The notes: generated by a model not told the origin, from the letters alone. 33,689 nucleotides of DNA from Saccharospirillum sp. (GCA_022565595.1 JAIUML010000037.1:1-33689), one strand, 5' to 3'. Shown: positions 16,973-25,976, counted from the stretch's first letter. Translations and numbers: made by a program.

Positions 16973-18016
16973 TTACCGACCCAGGGATACCGATTCCACC
17001 TTGAAACACTGCACCACTGTATCGATGGCAGCGTCGTCGATGTCGAGGTGAGTCACCAGGCGTATCTGCTGGCCACCGGCAATGCGAATGCCGACGCCCG
17101 CCAGTGCTGCCTTGAGGGCGTTGCCGCGTTCGGCGCTGCCGACGTCGATGTACACCATATTGGTGTCGCAGCGTTGCACGCTGATGCCATCGACCGTGGC
17201 CAGCCCTTCTGCCAACTGTTGTGCGCGCCGGTGGTCATCGGCCAGCCGTTCTACATGATGGTCCAGCGCATGGAGTATGGCGGCCGCTATTATGCCGCTT
17301 TGGCGCATGCCTCCGCCGACCATCTTGCGCCAGCGACGGGCGGACTTGATGAAGGCTTCGGGCCCGGTCAACACAGAGCCCATGGGCGTGCCCAGCCCTT
17401 TGGAGAAGCAGAGGCTGACGCTGTCGAAGTATTGAGTCAGCGCATCCAGGGGTTTGCCCATGGCGACGGCTGCGTTGAACAGTCTCGCGCCGTCGAGATG
17501 CAGTGCCAGCCCCCGGTCGTCGCACAGTTTTCGTGCGCCCTGAAGAAAGGATTCCGGCATCACTCGACCGGCCTGAGTGTTCTCGAGAGACAACAGACGC
17601 GTTCTGGCAAAGTGAAAGTCGTCTGCCTTGATGGCGCTCGCGACAATGTCCAGATCCAGGGTGCCGTCGCTCTGCACGGGCAAGGGCTGCGGCTGAATGC
17701 TGCCCAGAACGGCGGCACCACCGGCTTCGTAGAAGTAGGTGTGGTAATGCTGACCCACGAGGTACTCGTCACCACGCTGACAATGCGCCAGCAGCGCCAC
17801 CAGGTTGCTTTGTGTGCCGGTTGGCAGCAGCAGGGCGGCTTCTTTTCCAGCCAATGCCGCGACTCTGGCTTCCATGGCATTAACGGTCGGGTCATCAGCA
17901 AAGACATCATCCCCCACTTCGGCGGCCATCATGGCTTCGCGCATGGCGACTGTGGGGCGTGTTACAGTATCGCTGCGCAAGTCGATGGACTTGCGCTGTT
18001 TAAAATCGCCAGACAA
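16973..18016 (-). CDS. ltaE: Low-specificity L-threonine aldolase
   Basis: PLP enzyme cleaving L-threonine or L-allo-threonine to glycine and acetaldehyde. The 347-residue product begins with the family signature IDLRSDTVTRPT. It has the PLP lysine in CFSKGLGTPMGSVL (Lys206), the phosphate-contacting HLDGARLFNA segment and the ring-stacking His region GQHYHTYF (about 89-95). The start is TTG at 18016, supported by GGAGA seven bases upstream; no ATG is available. It is divergent from tpx with overlapping promoters and convergent with the thiamine kinase gene. Confidence 0.94.
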   Translation of the reverse strand: MSGDFKQRKSIDLRSDTVTRPTVAMREAMMAAEVGDDVFADDPTVNAMEARVAALAGKEAALLLPTGTQSNLVALLAHCQRGDEYLVGQHYHTYFYEAGGAAVLGSIQPQPLPVQSDGTLDLDIVASAIKADDFHFARTRLLSLENTQAGRVMPESFLQGARKLCDDRGLALHLDGARLFNAAVAMGKPLDALTQYFDSVSLCFSKGLGTPMGSVLTGPEAFIKSARRWRKMVGGGMRQSGIIAAAILHALDHHVERLADDHRRAQQLAEGLATVDGISVQRCDTNMVYIDVGSAERGNALKAALAGVGIRIAGGQQIRLVTHLDIDDAAIDTVVQCFKVESVSLGR

Positions 18017-18029
18017 TTTGTATTCTCCA

Positions 18030-18079
18030 TTGCATTAGGCCGTCAAGGCCCCTATTACGTATAAGCATTGGTTGTTCAA
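18030..18079. promoter_or_regulatory. Overlapping divergent promoters for tpx and ltaE
   Basis: Plus strand: TTGCAT (18030-18035), a 17-base spacer and TATTAC (18053-18058), for tpx. Minus strand: TTGAAC (18079-18074), a 16-base spacer and TAATAG (18057-18052), for ltaE. The two -10 elements coincide, so polymerase binding would be mutually exclusive. Assigned by eye from consensus. Confidence 0.45.
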
Positions 18080-18106
18080 TTCAATTAACCAGAAAGGAGT
18101 TATCTC

Positions 18107-18604
18107 ATGGCTCAAGTTACCCTGCAAGGCAATCCTGTTAACACCATTGGTGAGTTGCCGGCGGTTGGCAGCAGTGCACCGGACTTCACCCTGACCAAAA
18201 CCGACCTGTCGGATGTGTCCTTGTCGGACTTCGCCGGAAAAACCCTTGTACTGAACATTTTCCCCAGTATTGACACCCCAACCTGCGCTCAGTCTGTTCG
18301 TCGTTTTAACGAAGAAGTGAGCAAGCTCGATGGCGTTGAAGTGCTATGCGTATCGGAGGATTTACCCTTCGCACAGGGTCGTTTTTGTGGTGCCGAGGGC
18401 CTGGAGCGAGTGACGCCTGCCTCTGCTTTTCGCAGTGACGATTTTGGCAAGTCGTATGGTGTCAGCATCGTTGATAGCCCGTTGAAAGGCCTCCTTGCTC
18501 GCTCTGTTGTGGTCATCAAGGATGGCAAAGTCGCCTACACCGAACTGGTAGCCGAAACAGCCGACGAGCCCAGCTACGAGGCGGCTGTTAAAGCGGCTGG
18601 TTGA
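18107..18604 (+). CDS. tpx: Thiol peroxidase (atypical 2-Cys peroxiredoxin)
   Basis: Reduces hydrogen peroxide and alkyl hydroperoxides using thioredoxin. The 165-residue protein has the peroxidatic cysteine in DTPTCAQS (Cys60) and the resolving cysteine in GRFCGAEG (Cys94), the spacing of the Tpx subfamily. The start has an AAGGAG ribosome site. In E. coli the orthologue is periplasm-extracted but lacks a cleaved signal, and none is seen here. It is transcribed alone. Confidence 0.97.
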   Translation: MAQVTLQGNPVNTIGELPAVGSSAPDFTLTKTDLSDVSLSDFAGKTLVLNIFPSIDTPTCAQSVRRFNEEVSKLDGVEVLCVSEDLPFAQGRFCGAEGLERVTPASAFRSDDFGKSYGVSIVDSPLKGLLARSVVVIKDGKVAYTELVAETADEPSYEAAVKAAG

Positions 18605-18611
18605 ATAGGAT

Positions 18612-18630
18612 GCGGAACCTCAGGTTCCGC
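18612..18630. repeat. Hairpin at the convergent tpx/selO ends
   Basis: GCGGAACC (18612-18619) and GGTTCCGC (18623-18630) form a perfect 8-bp stem. Its 3-base loop is exactly the selO stop codon read on the minus strand. There is no T-run on the 3' side in either direction. It may act as a weak bidirectional end or a 3' stabiliser. Confidence 0.5.
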
Positions 18631-20092
18631 AAAATGTCTGATATACCCTCTCCTGAGCTGGGGCGGGTTCACTGTATTCTGCCAGGCTTTCGCTGCCGTC
18701 ATAGGGCCGACGAACGGCCGCCAGCATCTGCTCGAACGGCTCAAGATCCCCTTGCTCAGCTGCGCTCAATGCCGCTTCCACTTTGTGATTTCTCGGTATG
18801 ACATAGGGGTTGACCTGCTCCATCGCCCGAGCCACTGTTTCGAGGTCCTCTGATTGTTGTGACAAGCGCTGCCGCCATTCGGTCAGCCAGGAAGGTAATT
18901 CCGCAACGGCCTGCAAACCCTCAGGAAATACCGCAAGATTCGCTGAGCCTAACCAGTGGGACAGGGCTCTGAAAGTCTGGGTGAAATCCGCAGCTCCGGC
19001 CTGCATCAAGGCAAGTAAACGATCGATACGTTCCTTGTCGCCCTCTTCGACGTTGCTCAAGCCCAGTTTTCTATTGAAATTTGCCAGCCAGCATTGTTCA
19101 TAGCGCGGTTTGAATGCTTCAATGAGGGTTTTGGCTTCCTCGAAGCTCGCATCAGGCTGATCTTCTGCTTGTAACAGGGCCTCGGCAAGGCGAGCCAGGT
19201 TCCACTGCGCAATGATCGGTTGGTTACCATAGGCATAACGCCCGCCGTGATCGATAGAGCTGAAACGCGTCTGCGGACTGTACTGATCCATAAAAGCACA
19301 GGGGCCATAATCGATGGTTTCACCGCTGAGGGTCATGTTGTCGGTGTTCATCACCCCGTGAATAAAACCCAATGACATCCACTTCGCTACCAACCTTGCC
19401 TGTTGTTCACACACAGCCTTGAGCAAGGCCATGGCGGGTGTTGTGTCTATCGGCTCACTCGGGTAATGGCGTTTCAGGGTGTAATCTACAAGGGTATGAA
19501 GTGCCTCTCGGTTATCTCGCGCTGCAAAAAACTGAACGGTACCGATGCGCAAGTGACTGGCAGCGACTCGGGTGAGAATGGCCCCGGGCAAGGGCCGGTC
19601 CCGCATGACGGTTAGACCGGTGGTAACAGCAGCCAATGCTCTGGTGGTTGGCACACCCAAAGCATGCATGGCTTCACTGACGAGGAACTCCCGGAGCACA
19701 GGGCCTATGGGTGCCAAGCCATCACCCCCTCGAGAAAAGGCGGTGCGACCAGCGCCTTTCAATTGAACGTCGTAGCGCTCCCCCCGATCGTTCACCACTT
19801 CGCCCAGAAGAATGGCACGACCATCACCCAGTTGCGGCACGAACTGACCGAACTGATGACCGGCATAGGCTTGAGCAATTGGCTGAGCCCCCTCTGCCAG
19901 TTGCTGCCCACTGAACAGTCTGGCCAACTCGTCCTCTTTGGCAGCCTGATGCTCAATGCTCAACTGGTCGGCCAGTTCTGCATTGAATGCCAGCAACTGA
20001 GGCGTCTCTACCCTTGCAGGCTGCGCGTTACTGAAGAACCCCTCAGGCAATCGTGCGTAGCTGTTGTCGAAAGGGAATCGGACCATGGGCAT
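18620..20092 (-). CDS. selO: Protein adenylyltransferase SelO (YdiU family)
   Basis: SelO proteins have a kinase-like fold with inverted nucleotide binding and transfer AMP to proteins, linked in E. coli and mitochondria to redox and stress responses. The 490-residue product shows the family hallmarks AYAGHQFGQF (about 75-84), VQLKGAGRTAFSRGGDG (Lys112), HGVMNTDNM (Asp251, Asn252) and IDYGPCAFMD (Asp261). It ends in CGT, so a cysteine occupies the near-C-terminal position that is selenocysteine in animal SelO. The ATG at 20092 directly abuts the kinase stop codon; an ATG at 20086 is an alternative start. Confidence 0.95.
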   Translation of the reverse strand: MPMVRFPFDNSYARLPEGFFSNAQPARVETPQLLAFNAELADQLSIEHQAAKEDELARLFSGQQLAEGAQPIAQAYAGHQFGQFVPQLGDGRAILLGEVVNDRGERYDVQLKGAGRTAFSRGGDGLAPIGPVLREFLVSEAMHALGVPTTRALAAVTTGLTVMRDRPLPGAILTRVAASHLRIGTVQFFAARDNREALHTLVDYTLKRHYPSEPIDTTPAMALLKAVCEQQARLVAKWMSLGFIHGVMNTDNMTLSGETIDYGPCAFMDQYSPQTRFSSIDHGGRYAYGNQPIIAQWNLARLAEALLQAEDQPDASFEEAKTLIEAFKPRYEQCWLANFNRKLGLSNVEEGDKERIDRLLALMQAGAADFTQTFRALSHWLGSANLAVFPEGLQAVAELPSWLTEWRQRLSQQSEDLETVARAMEQVNPYVIPRNHKVEAALSAAEQGDLEPFEQMLAAVRRPYDGSESLAEYSEPAPAQERVYQTFCGT

Positions 20093-22603
20093 TCACTCTT
20101 GTTCGGATACTTGAGAGTCTATGGCGCCATGCGGAGGTGAATACAAGGGAAAGCGGAGGAAAAAGGTGGTGCCGACGCCTTCTTCAGATTCAAACCAAAT
20201 GGTGCCATTCATCAGTTCTGTCAACTCACGAGAAATGGCGAGCCCAAGGCCCGTGCCACCTTTTGAGCGCCGGTCACTGCTGTCTGCCTGGGTAAAGCGC
20301 TCAAAAACTCGGTCATGAAACGCAGGAGGAATTCCAACCCCTTCATCTTTCACAAAAACCTCTACATTGGTTCCCGATATTTTCCAGCCGACTGTCACCT
20401 GTCCGTTTGCCGGTGAGAACTTGACCGCATTGGAAATAAGATTAGTGATAACTTGCTCAAGCCGATGCATATCCACTTCCAGTTCAACGTCTTTACCACC
20501 ATCCAGCAGTATCAAACTTACGCCAAACTGACCTGCATACACCTCGTTCATATTGATGCAACTTCTTAGAAAAGCAGCAATCGATATCGGGGCTGATACT
20601 ATATTTAATTGCCCAGCACTCAGCTTTTCCAGGTCCAATAGCTCATTGATTAATCGCGTTAAACGTTCAGTATTTTTAATGGCGATTTGAACCATTTCCA
20701 GCGCTTTATCAGGAAGATCACCTGCGACCCCGCCACTGATTAACCTGAGGGTACCTCCAATGGCAGTCAATGGCGTGCGCAATTCATGGCTCACTGTAGA
20801 AACAAACTCGGACTTGACTTGCTCGTTTCTTTTTCGATCGTTAACGTTATGAATATAACCATACCAGGTCGTCCCTCCATTTGCCGTTCGCCTAGGAGTA
20901 GCATAACCTTCTACCCACTGATAGCCTCCCTCCATATCTCTAACTCGGTACTGACATTCCCATCGAGACAAATTTTCCGCCGATTTCTCGATAGAATCTG
21001 ACACTCTCGATAAGTCTTCATTGTGTATTCTTTCAAAGACAATACTCGCATCTTCAACAACTTCTTCAGGCGTCACCTGATATATATCTTTGATACCAGG
21101 GCTGGAGTATACAAAGGCGCCTCGGCCATCAGGCCACAGTCGATACTGGTAGAGCATGCCCGGAACCTGGTTGGCCAGTTCACGGAGTGTTTCCTCTGCT
21201 AAACTGCGCTCCATGTCTGCTGCAACCCACTGGCCTAGTATACGAAGAAACAATCTTTCACCATCATCAAAAGGCCGAGTCCTGGGTTGCCTCGAATAAA
21301 AAGTCAGAGCACCCACTGTTCGGCCATTGACAATCAGAATAGTACCAAGAAAGCTCTCGAACCGATGAGTGAGATAGGCGGGATGTTCAGAATATGGAGA
21401 CTTTGCCATGTGCTCAACAATCAAATAACCGTCGTTCTCAAACAAAAGCTGCCCATAAGAGTCTTCCAATCTCCATACCTTGGCTTTCTGCGGGGGTAGT
21501 TCAATGTTGGATTGCAACCAACGAATATTGTATGCACCCTTCTCTATTTCGCTGACCACTCCAACATCCACACCGAGATAATCCAAACCTACCCTCAATG
21601 CCTGATTTACTCGAGTACCGATATCTGTTCCAATCTCAGAGCTGATTTCATGAAGCAGCCTTAATGCCATCAATTGCCTGGATTTGGCTTCACGAGATGC
21701 TTTTTCTTTTGTAATATCGACGCTAATTCCAACGAGCCCATTGATCTCATCCTGTGCATTCAATAGCGGCAGTTTCGAGACTTGAAACCACGTGAGTTCG
21801 CCTTGATTGTTTACTGCATAATCTTCTTTTTTAATGATTGAAGTACCATTGACGGTAACCTCATGATCTTCATTGGCACCAATTTCAATCATCTCTTTTT
21901 GATCTGGATAGGTTTCGGCATCCGTCAGACCAATCAAATCTTCTTCATTTTCCACTCCGAGAAAACGCTGCTCGGCTTTGTTAGCCATCACCTTGCGGTG
22001 ATCAAGGTCCTTGACATATATATTGACAGGCAGATTATCAATAATGGTTCTTAACAATCGTTCTCGCTCAATGCTATGGCGTTGCGCTTCCTGTTGTTGT
22101 TTCTGGAATTCGCGCCATTCAGCCATATATAACTCTCGCTCGACCTGATTGGCTAAAACTCGCAAAAAATGTTGAGCTTGATCATCAAGTGAACGAGGCC
22201 TGGAGTCTATCAAACACAGAGTTCCCAGAGCCAACCCTTCTGGGCTTCTCAGTTGAGCACCTGCATAAAACCGTATGAACGGTGGCCCAGTAACCAGTGG
22301 GTTGTCCTCGAAGCGGACATCGGTTTTGGCGTCCGATATAACCATCACCTGAGATTCATTAATCGCATGGCCACAAAACGAAATACTACGATCTGTCTGA
22401 CGTGCATCCAGCCCTTGACATGACTTGAACCATTGTCGGTTTTCGTCAACCAGGGACACCAGTACAATTTCTACATCAAAGGTGTATTGTGCTAATGACG
22501 TCAACTGGTCAAAGCGCGACTCCGGCGTTGTATCGAGAATGCTCAACCGCTTTAGTTCGCTCAAGCGCTCGGCTTCATTGTCAGGCAATTCAGGTAGCTT
22601 CAT
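20093..22603 (-). CDS. Soluble multi-sensor histidine kinase (GAF-PAS-GAF-PAS-HisKA-HATPase)
   Basis: An 836-residue two-component sensor kinase without membrane helices, so it senses internal signals. Domains in order: GAF-like (about 20-155), PAS (about 180-300), second GAF (about 310-465), PAS (about 470-590), HisKA with VSHELRTP (phospho-accepting His606) and a HATPase domain with the N box (Asn725), DEGVGIP (753-759) and GGTGLGLAIS (782-791). There is no receiver domain and no response regulator gene in the window, so its partner is unknown. It lies 24 bases after slyD and its stop abuts selO. Its middle part reads noticeably AT-richer than flanking genes. Confidence 0.93.
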   Translation of the reverse strand: MKLPELPDNEAERLSELKRLSILDTTPESRFDQLTSLAQYTFDVEIVLVSLVDENRQWFKSCQGLDARQTDRSISFCGHAINESQVMVISDAKTDVRFEDNPLVTGPPFIRFYAGAQLRSPEGLALGTLCLIDSRPRSLDDQAQHFLRVLANQVERELYMAEWREFQKQQQEAQRHSIERERLLRTIIDNLPVNIYVKDLDHRKVMANKAEQRFLGVENEEDLIGLTDAETYPDQKEMIEIGANEDHEVTVNGTSIIKKEDYAVNNQGELTWFQVSKLPLLNAQDEINGLVGISVDITKEKASREAKSRQLMALRLLHEISSEIGTDIGTRVNQALRVGLDYLGVDVGVVSEIEKGAYNIRWLQSNIELPPQKAKVWRLEDSYGQLLFENDGYLIVEHMAKSPYSEHPAYLTHRFESFLGTILIVNGRTVGALTFYSRQPRTRPFDDGERLFLRILGQWVAADMERSLAEETLRELANQVPGMLYQYRLWPDGRGAFVYSSPGIKDIYQVTPEEVVEDASIVFERIHNEDLSRVSDSIEKSAENLSRWECQYRVRDMEGGYQWVEGYATPRRTANGGTTWYGYIHNVNDRKRNEQVKSEFVSTVSHELRTPLTAIGGTLRLISGGVAGDLPDKALEMVQIAIKNTERLTRLINELLDLEKLSAGQLNIVSAPISIAAFLRSCINMNEVYAGQFGVSLILLDGGKDVELEVDMHRLEQVITNLISNAVKFSPANGQVTVGWKISGTNVEVFVKDEGVGIPPAFHDRVFERFTQADSSDRRSKGGTGLGLAISRELTELMNGTIWFESEEGVGTTFFLRFPLYSPPHGAIDSQVSEQE

Positions 22604-22627
22604 CGCTATTGGTTGTCCAGTAAGGTG

Positions 22628-23110
22628 CTAGTGGTGGTGGCCACCCACTCCGTGGGCATGCCCATGGGCTATCTCCTCCGCACTGGCAACACGCACTTCA
22701 CTGATGGTGATATCAAAAGTCAGGGCTCTGCCAGCGAGAGGGTGATTGGTATCTACATCAGCAAATTTGTGACCAACCTTGGCCACCATGACATGGCGTC
22801 GGCCCTGGCTGGTTTGTACCTGGGCGATCATGCCGGGCTTCCAGCGCTTTGCACCCAGCAGGTGCTTTATTGGCAACCTCTGCATGGCATCGGGCTTGCG
22901 CGGGCCATAAGCATCTTCCGGTGGCACAGTCACCTGGAAAGACTCACCCGACTCGCGACCGGCCATGGCTTTCTCAAGGCCGGCGATGATGCCACCGTGG
23001 CCATGAAGGTAGGCGGTAGGTTCGGTCTCGATGTTGGACTCGATTTCGACACCCGAGTCATCGGTCAAACGATAATGAAACAATACAACGGTATTTTTTT
23101 CGACTTTCAT
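22628..23110 (-). CDS. slyD: SlyD-like FKBP-type peptidyl-prolyl isomerase
   Basis: Cytoplasmic prolyl isomerase and chaperone; E. coli SlyD also binds nickel and helps hydrogenase maturation. The 160-residue product has an FKBP core split by an insert-in-flap chaperone domain (about 70-125). Family segments are FHYRLTDDSG, YLHGHGGIIAGLEKAMAG and VPPEDAYG. The C-terminus GHAHGVGGHHH is a short histidine-rich metal-binding tail, reduced compared with the long His/Cys tail of E. coli. The ribosome site is AGGTGA. It is the first gene of the slyD-kinase-selO group. Confidence 0.93.
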   Translation of the reverse strand: MKVEKNTVVLFHYRLTDDSGVEIESNIETEPTAYLHGHGGIIAGLEKAMAGRESGESFQVTVPPEDAYGPRKPDAMQRLPIKHLLGAKRWKPGMIAQVQTSQGRRHVMVAKVGHKFADVDTNHPLAGRALTFDITISEVRVASAEEIAHGHAHGVGGHHH

Positions 23111-23127
23111 GATTCACCTGAATAAAT

Positions 23128-23143
23128 GCCTGACGTCTCAGGC
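23128..23143 (-). terminator. Weak hairpin between the DMT transporter and slyD
   Basis: GCCTGA (23128-23133) pairs with TCAGGC (23138-23143) around a 4-base loop. On the minus strand it is followed by ATTTATTC. It could be a weak terminator separating the exporter transcript from slyD. Confidence 0.3.
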
Positions 23144-23200
23144 TTGAATATCAATAATTTAGACCAGAAACGCTGACTTTTCGAACCGAACAAGGATGGC

Positions 23201-24109
23201 CTACAACGGCGGACTGGTCGGCACATCCACTCTTGCTGGGGGTTTTCTCGTGGCAAGCCATGAATGTACAAAGACGGCCCCCAGAATGGCCGACCCGCCC
23301 ACCAGTGTCATCGGCGGAATCGATTCATTGAGAATCAACCAGACCCAAACCGGGCCCAGTACGGCCTCTATCAACAAGAACAGGCTGACTTCCGGTGATG
23401 GCAAGTATTTGGTCGCCATCATCAACATCACCGATGCAATGGGCATTTGCAGCAGACCCATTAGCGCGAGCCAACCGTAGCTGGCTGGTTCAAGCGACAG
23501 CGGTTGGGCAAAGCCGAAGGCCAGGACGGCGGTTACCACACCACTCATGGCCACAACGGGCATCTTGGGCAGGTTGGGCAGACGACGGAGCAGCGTTAAG
23601 GTGAGCCCCATCAGCACGGCCAACAACAAGGCAACAAGATCACCCCGCCAGTTGTCCAACCCCATGGAACCGGCAAACACCACAACCACACCGACCATGG
23701 CAACCAGGATGGCAACCCAGGTTCTGAGCGGGATGGTTTCTCTAATTATCAGCCAGGAGAAAAGTGCCGCAAAAAAAGCGGAACTGCTCAGAATCACAAC
23801 CGTATTGGCAACACTGGTGTGACTGACACTGATCACGAAGAGACCAGTATTGATACCATACAATACGGTGACCACCAGAGCCGCCCAGCCATGCAACCAG
23901 TATTGCCGAAATTCGCGCAGCCGGCCTGAGGCGATGATGAACAGGCTCATCGAAATAAATACGAAGGTTCCTCGCCAGAAGGCCACATTGAACTCCGAGG
24001 TACCCGCCAGGCGCACCAGCAGGGCATCGAAACTCAGCACAAAGACACCGATACCGGCAATTAGAATGCCCTGTCGATGATCGATCAAGGGAGGGGACTG
24101 CGGGGTCAT
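23201..24109 (-). CDS. DMT-superfamily EamA transporter
   Basis: Inner-membrane transporter with ten predicted helices in two EamA repeats (about 15-140 and 155-290). Recognisable segments are the N-terminal GIGVFVLSFDALLVRL and FWRGTFVF, and in the second half the IEAVLGPVWVWLILNE motif typical of EamA proteins. The substrate is unknown; relatives export amino acids, metabolites or drugs. I use the ATG at 24109 (302 residues); an upstream GTG at 24157 adds a basic leader but has no ribosome site. Confidence 0.88.
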   Translation of the reverse strand: MTPQSPPLIDHRQGILIAGIGVFVLSFDALLVRLAGTSEFNVAFWRGTFVFISMSLFIIASGRLREFRQYWLHGWAALVVTVLYGINTGLFVISVSHTSVANTVVILSSSAFFAALFSWLIIRETIPLRTWVAILVAMVGVVVVFAGSMGLDNWRGDLVALLLAVLMGLTLTLLRRLPNLPKMPVVAMSGVVTAVLAFGFAQPLSLEPASYGWLALMGLLQMPIASVMLMMATKYLPSPEVSLFLLIEAVLGPVWVWLILNESIPPMTLVGGSAILGAVFVHSWLATRKPPARVDVPTSPPL

Positions 24110-24178
24110 CACTACGCTCTTCTGCCTGTTTATAGCGGCGAAGCGTCGTTGATTCACCCGGGGGTTGTCAATAACTGT

Positions 24179-25165
24179 TCAATTTATCCTGATCACCAGG
24201 CTGCCTCTTTTGTGGCCGGTTTCTACCAGACGGTGTGCCTCACGCAGTTGCGAAAATGCCATGACTTCGTGAATGACGGCTTTGAGTTTGCCCTCCGCCA
24301 CCCAGCGCAATAAATCCTCCACCAATTCCGCGCTGTCTGGTGCAACGCCCTTGACGCTGCGCCGGGTTCCAGACGACCGTGCCAGCAGGTCCGGCAAGCC
24401 ACCGGCTATGGGGAGGTAACGCCCGTGCTCGCGCAACCGTTTTTTGGCGTGCGCAAAATGTGTTGCGGCAACGGTATCGGCAATGATGTCGAACGGCTCT
24501 TCAAGATCTTGCAAGCTGCTCTGGTGGTAGTCTACTACCTTATTGGCACCAAGTTCGGCCACCCAGTTGGCATTCGCCTGACTGGTCATGGCGGTAACCA
24601 CAGCGCCCTCTTTCACCGCCAGTTGCACCAGGGCCACACCGACCGCGCCGGATGCGCCAATCACCAGTACTCGCTCCCCCGACTTGACGCTGGCAGAGCG
24701 CAAGAAATGCAGCGCGGTCAGGCCGCCGAAGACCACGGCAATGGCGTGTTCATCACTGACCCCCTCGGGCACAGGAACAGCCTTCTGCTCCGCCACACAA
24801 CAATATTGCGCATGAGCGCCACCACCTGCACCGGCAAGACCCACTACCCGATCGCCCACCTTGAGCCGTTGTACGTCAGTCCCTATGGTCACCACTTCAC
24901 CCAACACATTGGTACCCAGCACAGGTTGACGCGGCCGCCTCAAGCCAAAAACCAGACGCCCCATCCAGCCCATACCCCGGGGCAGATTTTGCGTACGGAT
25001 GCGAACGTCTGCGGAGTCTACGGTGGTAGTGGCAACTTTGATCAGCACCTGCTGCGGTTTTGGGACAGGCACTGCCCGTGTCTGCAACTCCAGGTTTTCT
25101 GGCTCGCCATAGTTTCGGCAGATCCAGGCTTGCATGGTGGCTGGAATCTTGTGGGTGGATGCCAT
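24179..25165 (-). CDS. MDR-family zinc-independent alcohol dehydrogenase/quinone oxidoreductase
   Basis: A 328-residue NAD(P)H-dependent oxidoreductase of the medium-chain superfamily. The N-terminal GroES-like domain has DSADVRIRTQNLP and LGTNVLGEVVTIG, and the Rossmann domain has LVIGASGAVGVALVQLA. The cysteine cluster for structural zinc is absent, as in the quinone oxidoreductase branch. The start is ATG 25165 with GAGGG upstream. It is divergent from the TetR-family gene, with two palindromic operators in the gap, so it is very likely that regulator's target. A role in detoxifying reactive carbonyls or quinones is inference. Confidence 0.9.
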   Translation of the reverse strand: MASTHKIPATMQAWICRNYGEPENLELQTRAVPVPKPQQVLIKVATTTVDSADVRIRTQNLPRGMGWMGRLVFGLRRPRQPVLGTNVLGEVVTIGTDVQRLKVGDRVVGLAGAGGGAHAQYCCVAEQKAVPVPEGVSDEHAIAVVFGGLTALHFLRSASVKSGERVLVIGASGAVGVALVQLAVKEGAVVTAMTSQANANWVAELGANKVVDYHQSSLQDLEEPFDIIADTVAATHFAHAKKRLREHGRYLPIAGGLPDLLARSSGTRRSVKGVAPDSAELVEDLLRWVAEGKLKAVIHEVMAFSQLREAHRLVETGHKRGSLVIRIN

Positions 25166-25226
25166 AAAGGGTTCCCTCATGAAGTCGGCGGAAGGCTGCG
25201 AGCACCATTGACAATCATCGAACGAA

Positions 25227-25243
25227 AACTTACAACGTAAGTT
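25227..25243. promoter_or_regulatory. TetR-family operator 1
   Basis: Perfect 17-base dyad AACTTAC-AAC-GTAAGTT in the divergent gap. It shares its half-sites with operator 2, centre-to-centre distance 34 bases. Confidence 0.75.
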
Positions 25244-25270
25244 GAATAGAGACACTATGACACTTACAGT
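25242..25270 (+). promoter_or_regulatory. Putative promoter of the TetR-family gene
   Basis: TTGAAT (25242-25247), a 17-base spacer and TACAGT (25265-25270). The -10 lies inside operator 2 and the -35 touches operator 1, which would give autorepression. Confidence 0.4.
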
Positions 25271-25277
25271 GTAAGTT
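25261..25277. promoter_or_regulatory. TetR-family operator 2
   Basis: Near-perfect dyad ACTTAC-AGT-GTAAGT, one outer base pair short of operator 1. It overlaps the predicted -10 of the regulator gene. Confidence 0.75.
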
Positions 25278-25301
25278 CGTCAACTGAAGCTGTTTTTAAA
25301 A

Positions 25302-25967
25302 ATGCCAGAATTTCCACCAACACCACGCCCAGCGCTCAACCAGGAACGCATAGTAACCATGGCCATCGACTTGGCCGACCAACAGGGGCTAAAAGCAGTG
25401 ACGATGCGCAAGACCGCGCAAAGACTGAAGGTTGAAGCCATGAGCCTTTATAATCACATAGCCAACAAGGAAGCCCTGCTCGATGCCATGGTTGAAGCGG
25501 TTGTTAGCGAAGTGATGCTGCCAGACCCGAATGGCGAATGGCGAGAAGAACTCCGGCATTGGGCCTTTTCAATGCAGGCCGTGCTGAACCGCCACCCCTG
25601 GGCGACGTTATTGCTTATGGAGCGCATCAACATTGGCCCAGCCATGCTCAGCCAGATTGATGCGGGTCTGGGCTGTCTGGTTAACGCGGGCTTCAGCCTG
25701 GCCGATGCCGACCAGGCTCGTAACGCCTTGACCAGCCATATTTATGGTTTCGTTTTGAACGAACAGAACTTTCCACTGGAACCGGGCTCCTACGCCGAGG
25801 CCGCCAAAACCTTCCTGCCCAATTTGCCCGAAGACACCTACCCTTATATGAGAGCCCTGGCTGTGGAGGTGATCGAAGGTCGATTCTCAGGGCTCAATGA
25901 TTTTTCGTTCGGGCTGGATCTGATTCTGGATGGGCTGGCCAGAAAGTCAGCAAGTTTAATGCGCTGA
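25302..25967 (+). CDS. TetR/AcrR-family transcriptional regulator
   Basis: A 221-residue repressor. The N-terminal helix-turn-helix (about 15-62) contains ALKAV-type TetR features: DLADQQGLKAVTMRKTAQRL followed by VEAMSLYNHIANKEALLDAM. The C-terminal helical domain (about 75-215) binds an unknown ligand and mediates dimerisation. The start at ATG 25302 has no obvious ribosome site, but the N-terminus fits the family. It probably represses itself and the divergent MDR oxidoreductase through the two operators in the gap. Confidence 0.92.
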   Translation: MPEFPPTPRPALNQERIVTMAIDLADQQGLKAVTMRKTAQRLKVEAMSLYNHIANKEALLDAMVEAVVSEVMLPDPNGEWREELRHWAFSMQAVLNRHPWATLLLMERINIGPAMLSQIDAGLGCLVNAGFSLADADQARNALTSHIYGFVLNEQNFPLEPGSYAEAAKTFLPNLPEDTYPYMRALAVEVIEGRFSGLNDFSFGLDLILDGLARKSASLMR

Positions 25968-25976
25968 GTAACGTTT

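Noticed and set aside
16934-18064. Plus-strand open frame antisense to threonine aldolase
   Set aside because: The minus-strand frame has the PLP lysine and family signatures, so the plus-strand frame is a shadow.
18612-18630. Bidirectional intrinsic terminator for tpx and selO
   Set aside because: The stem is perfect, but no T-run follows it on either strand, so I list it only as a hairpin.
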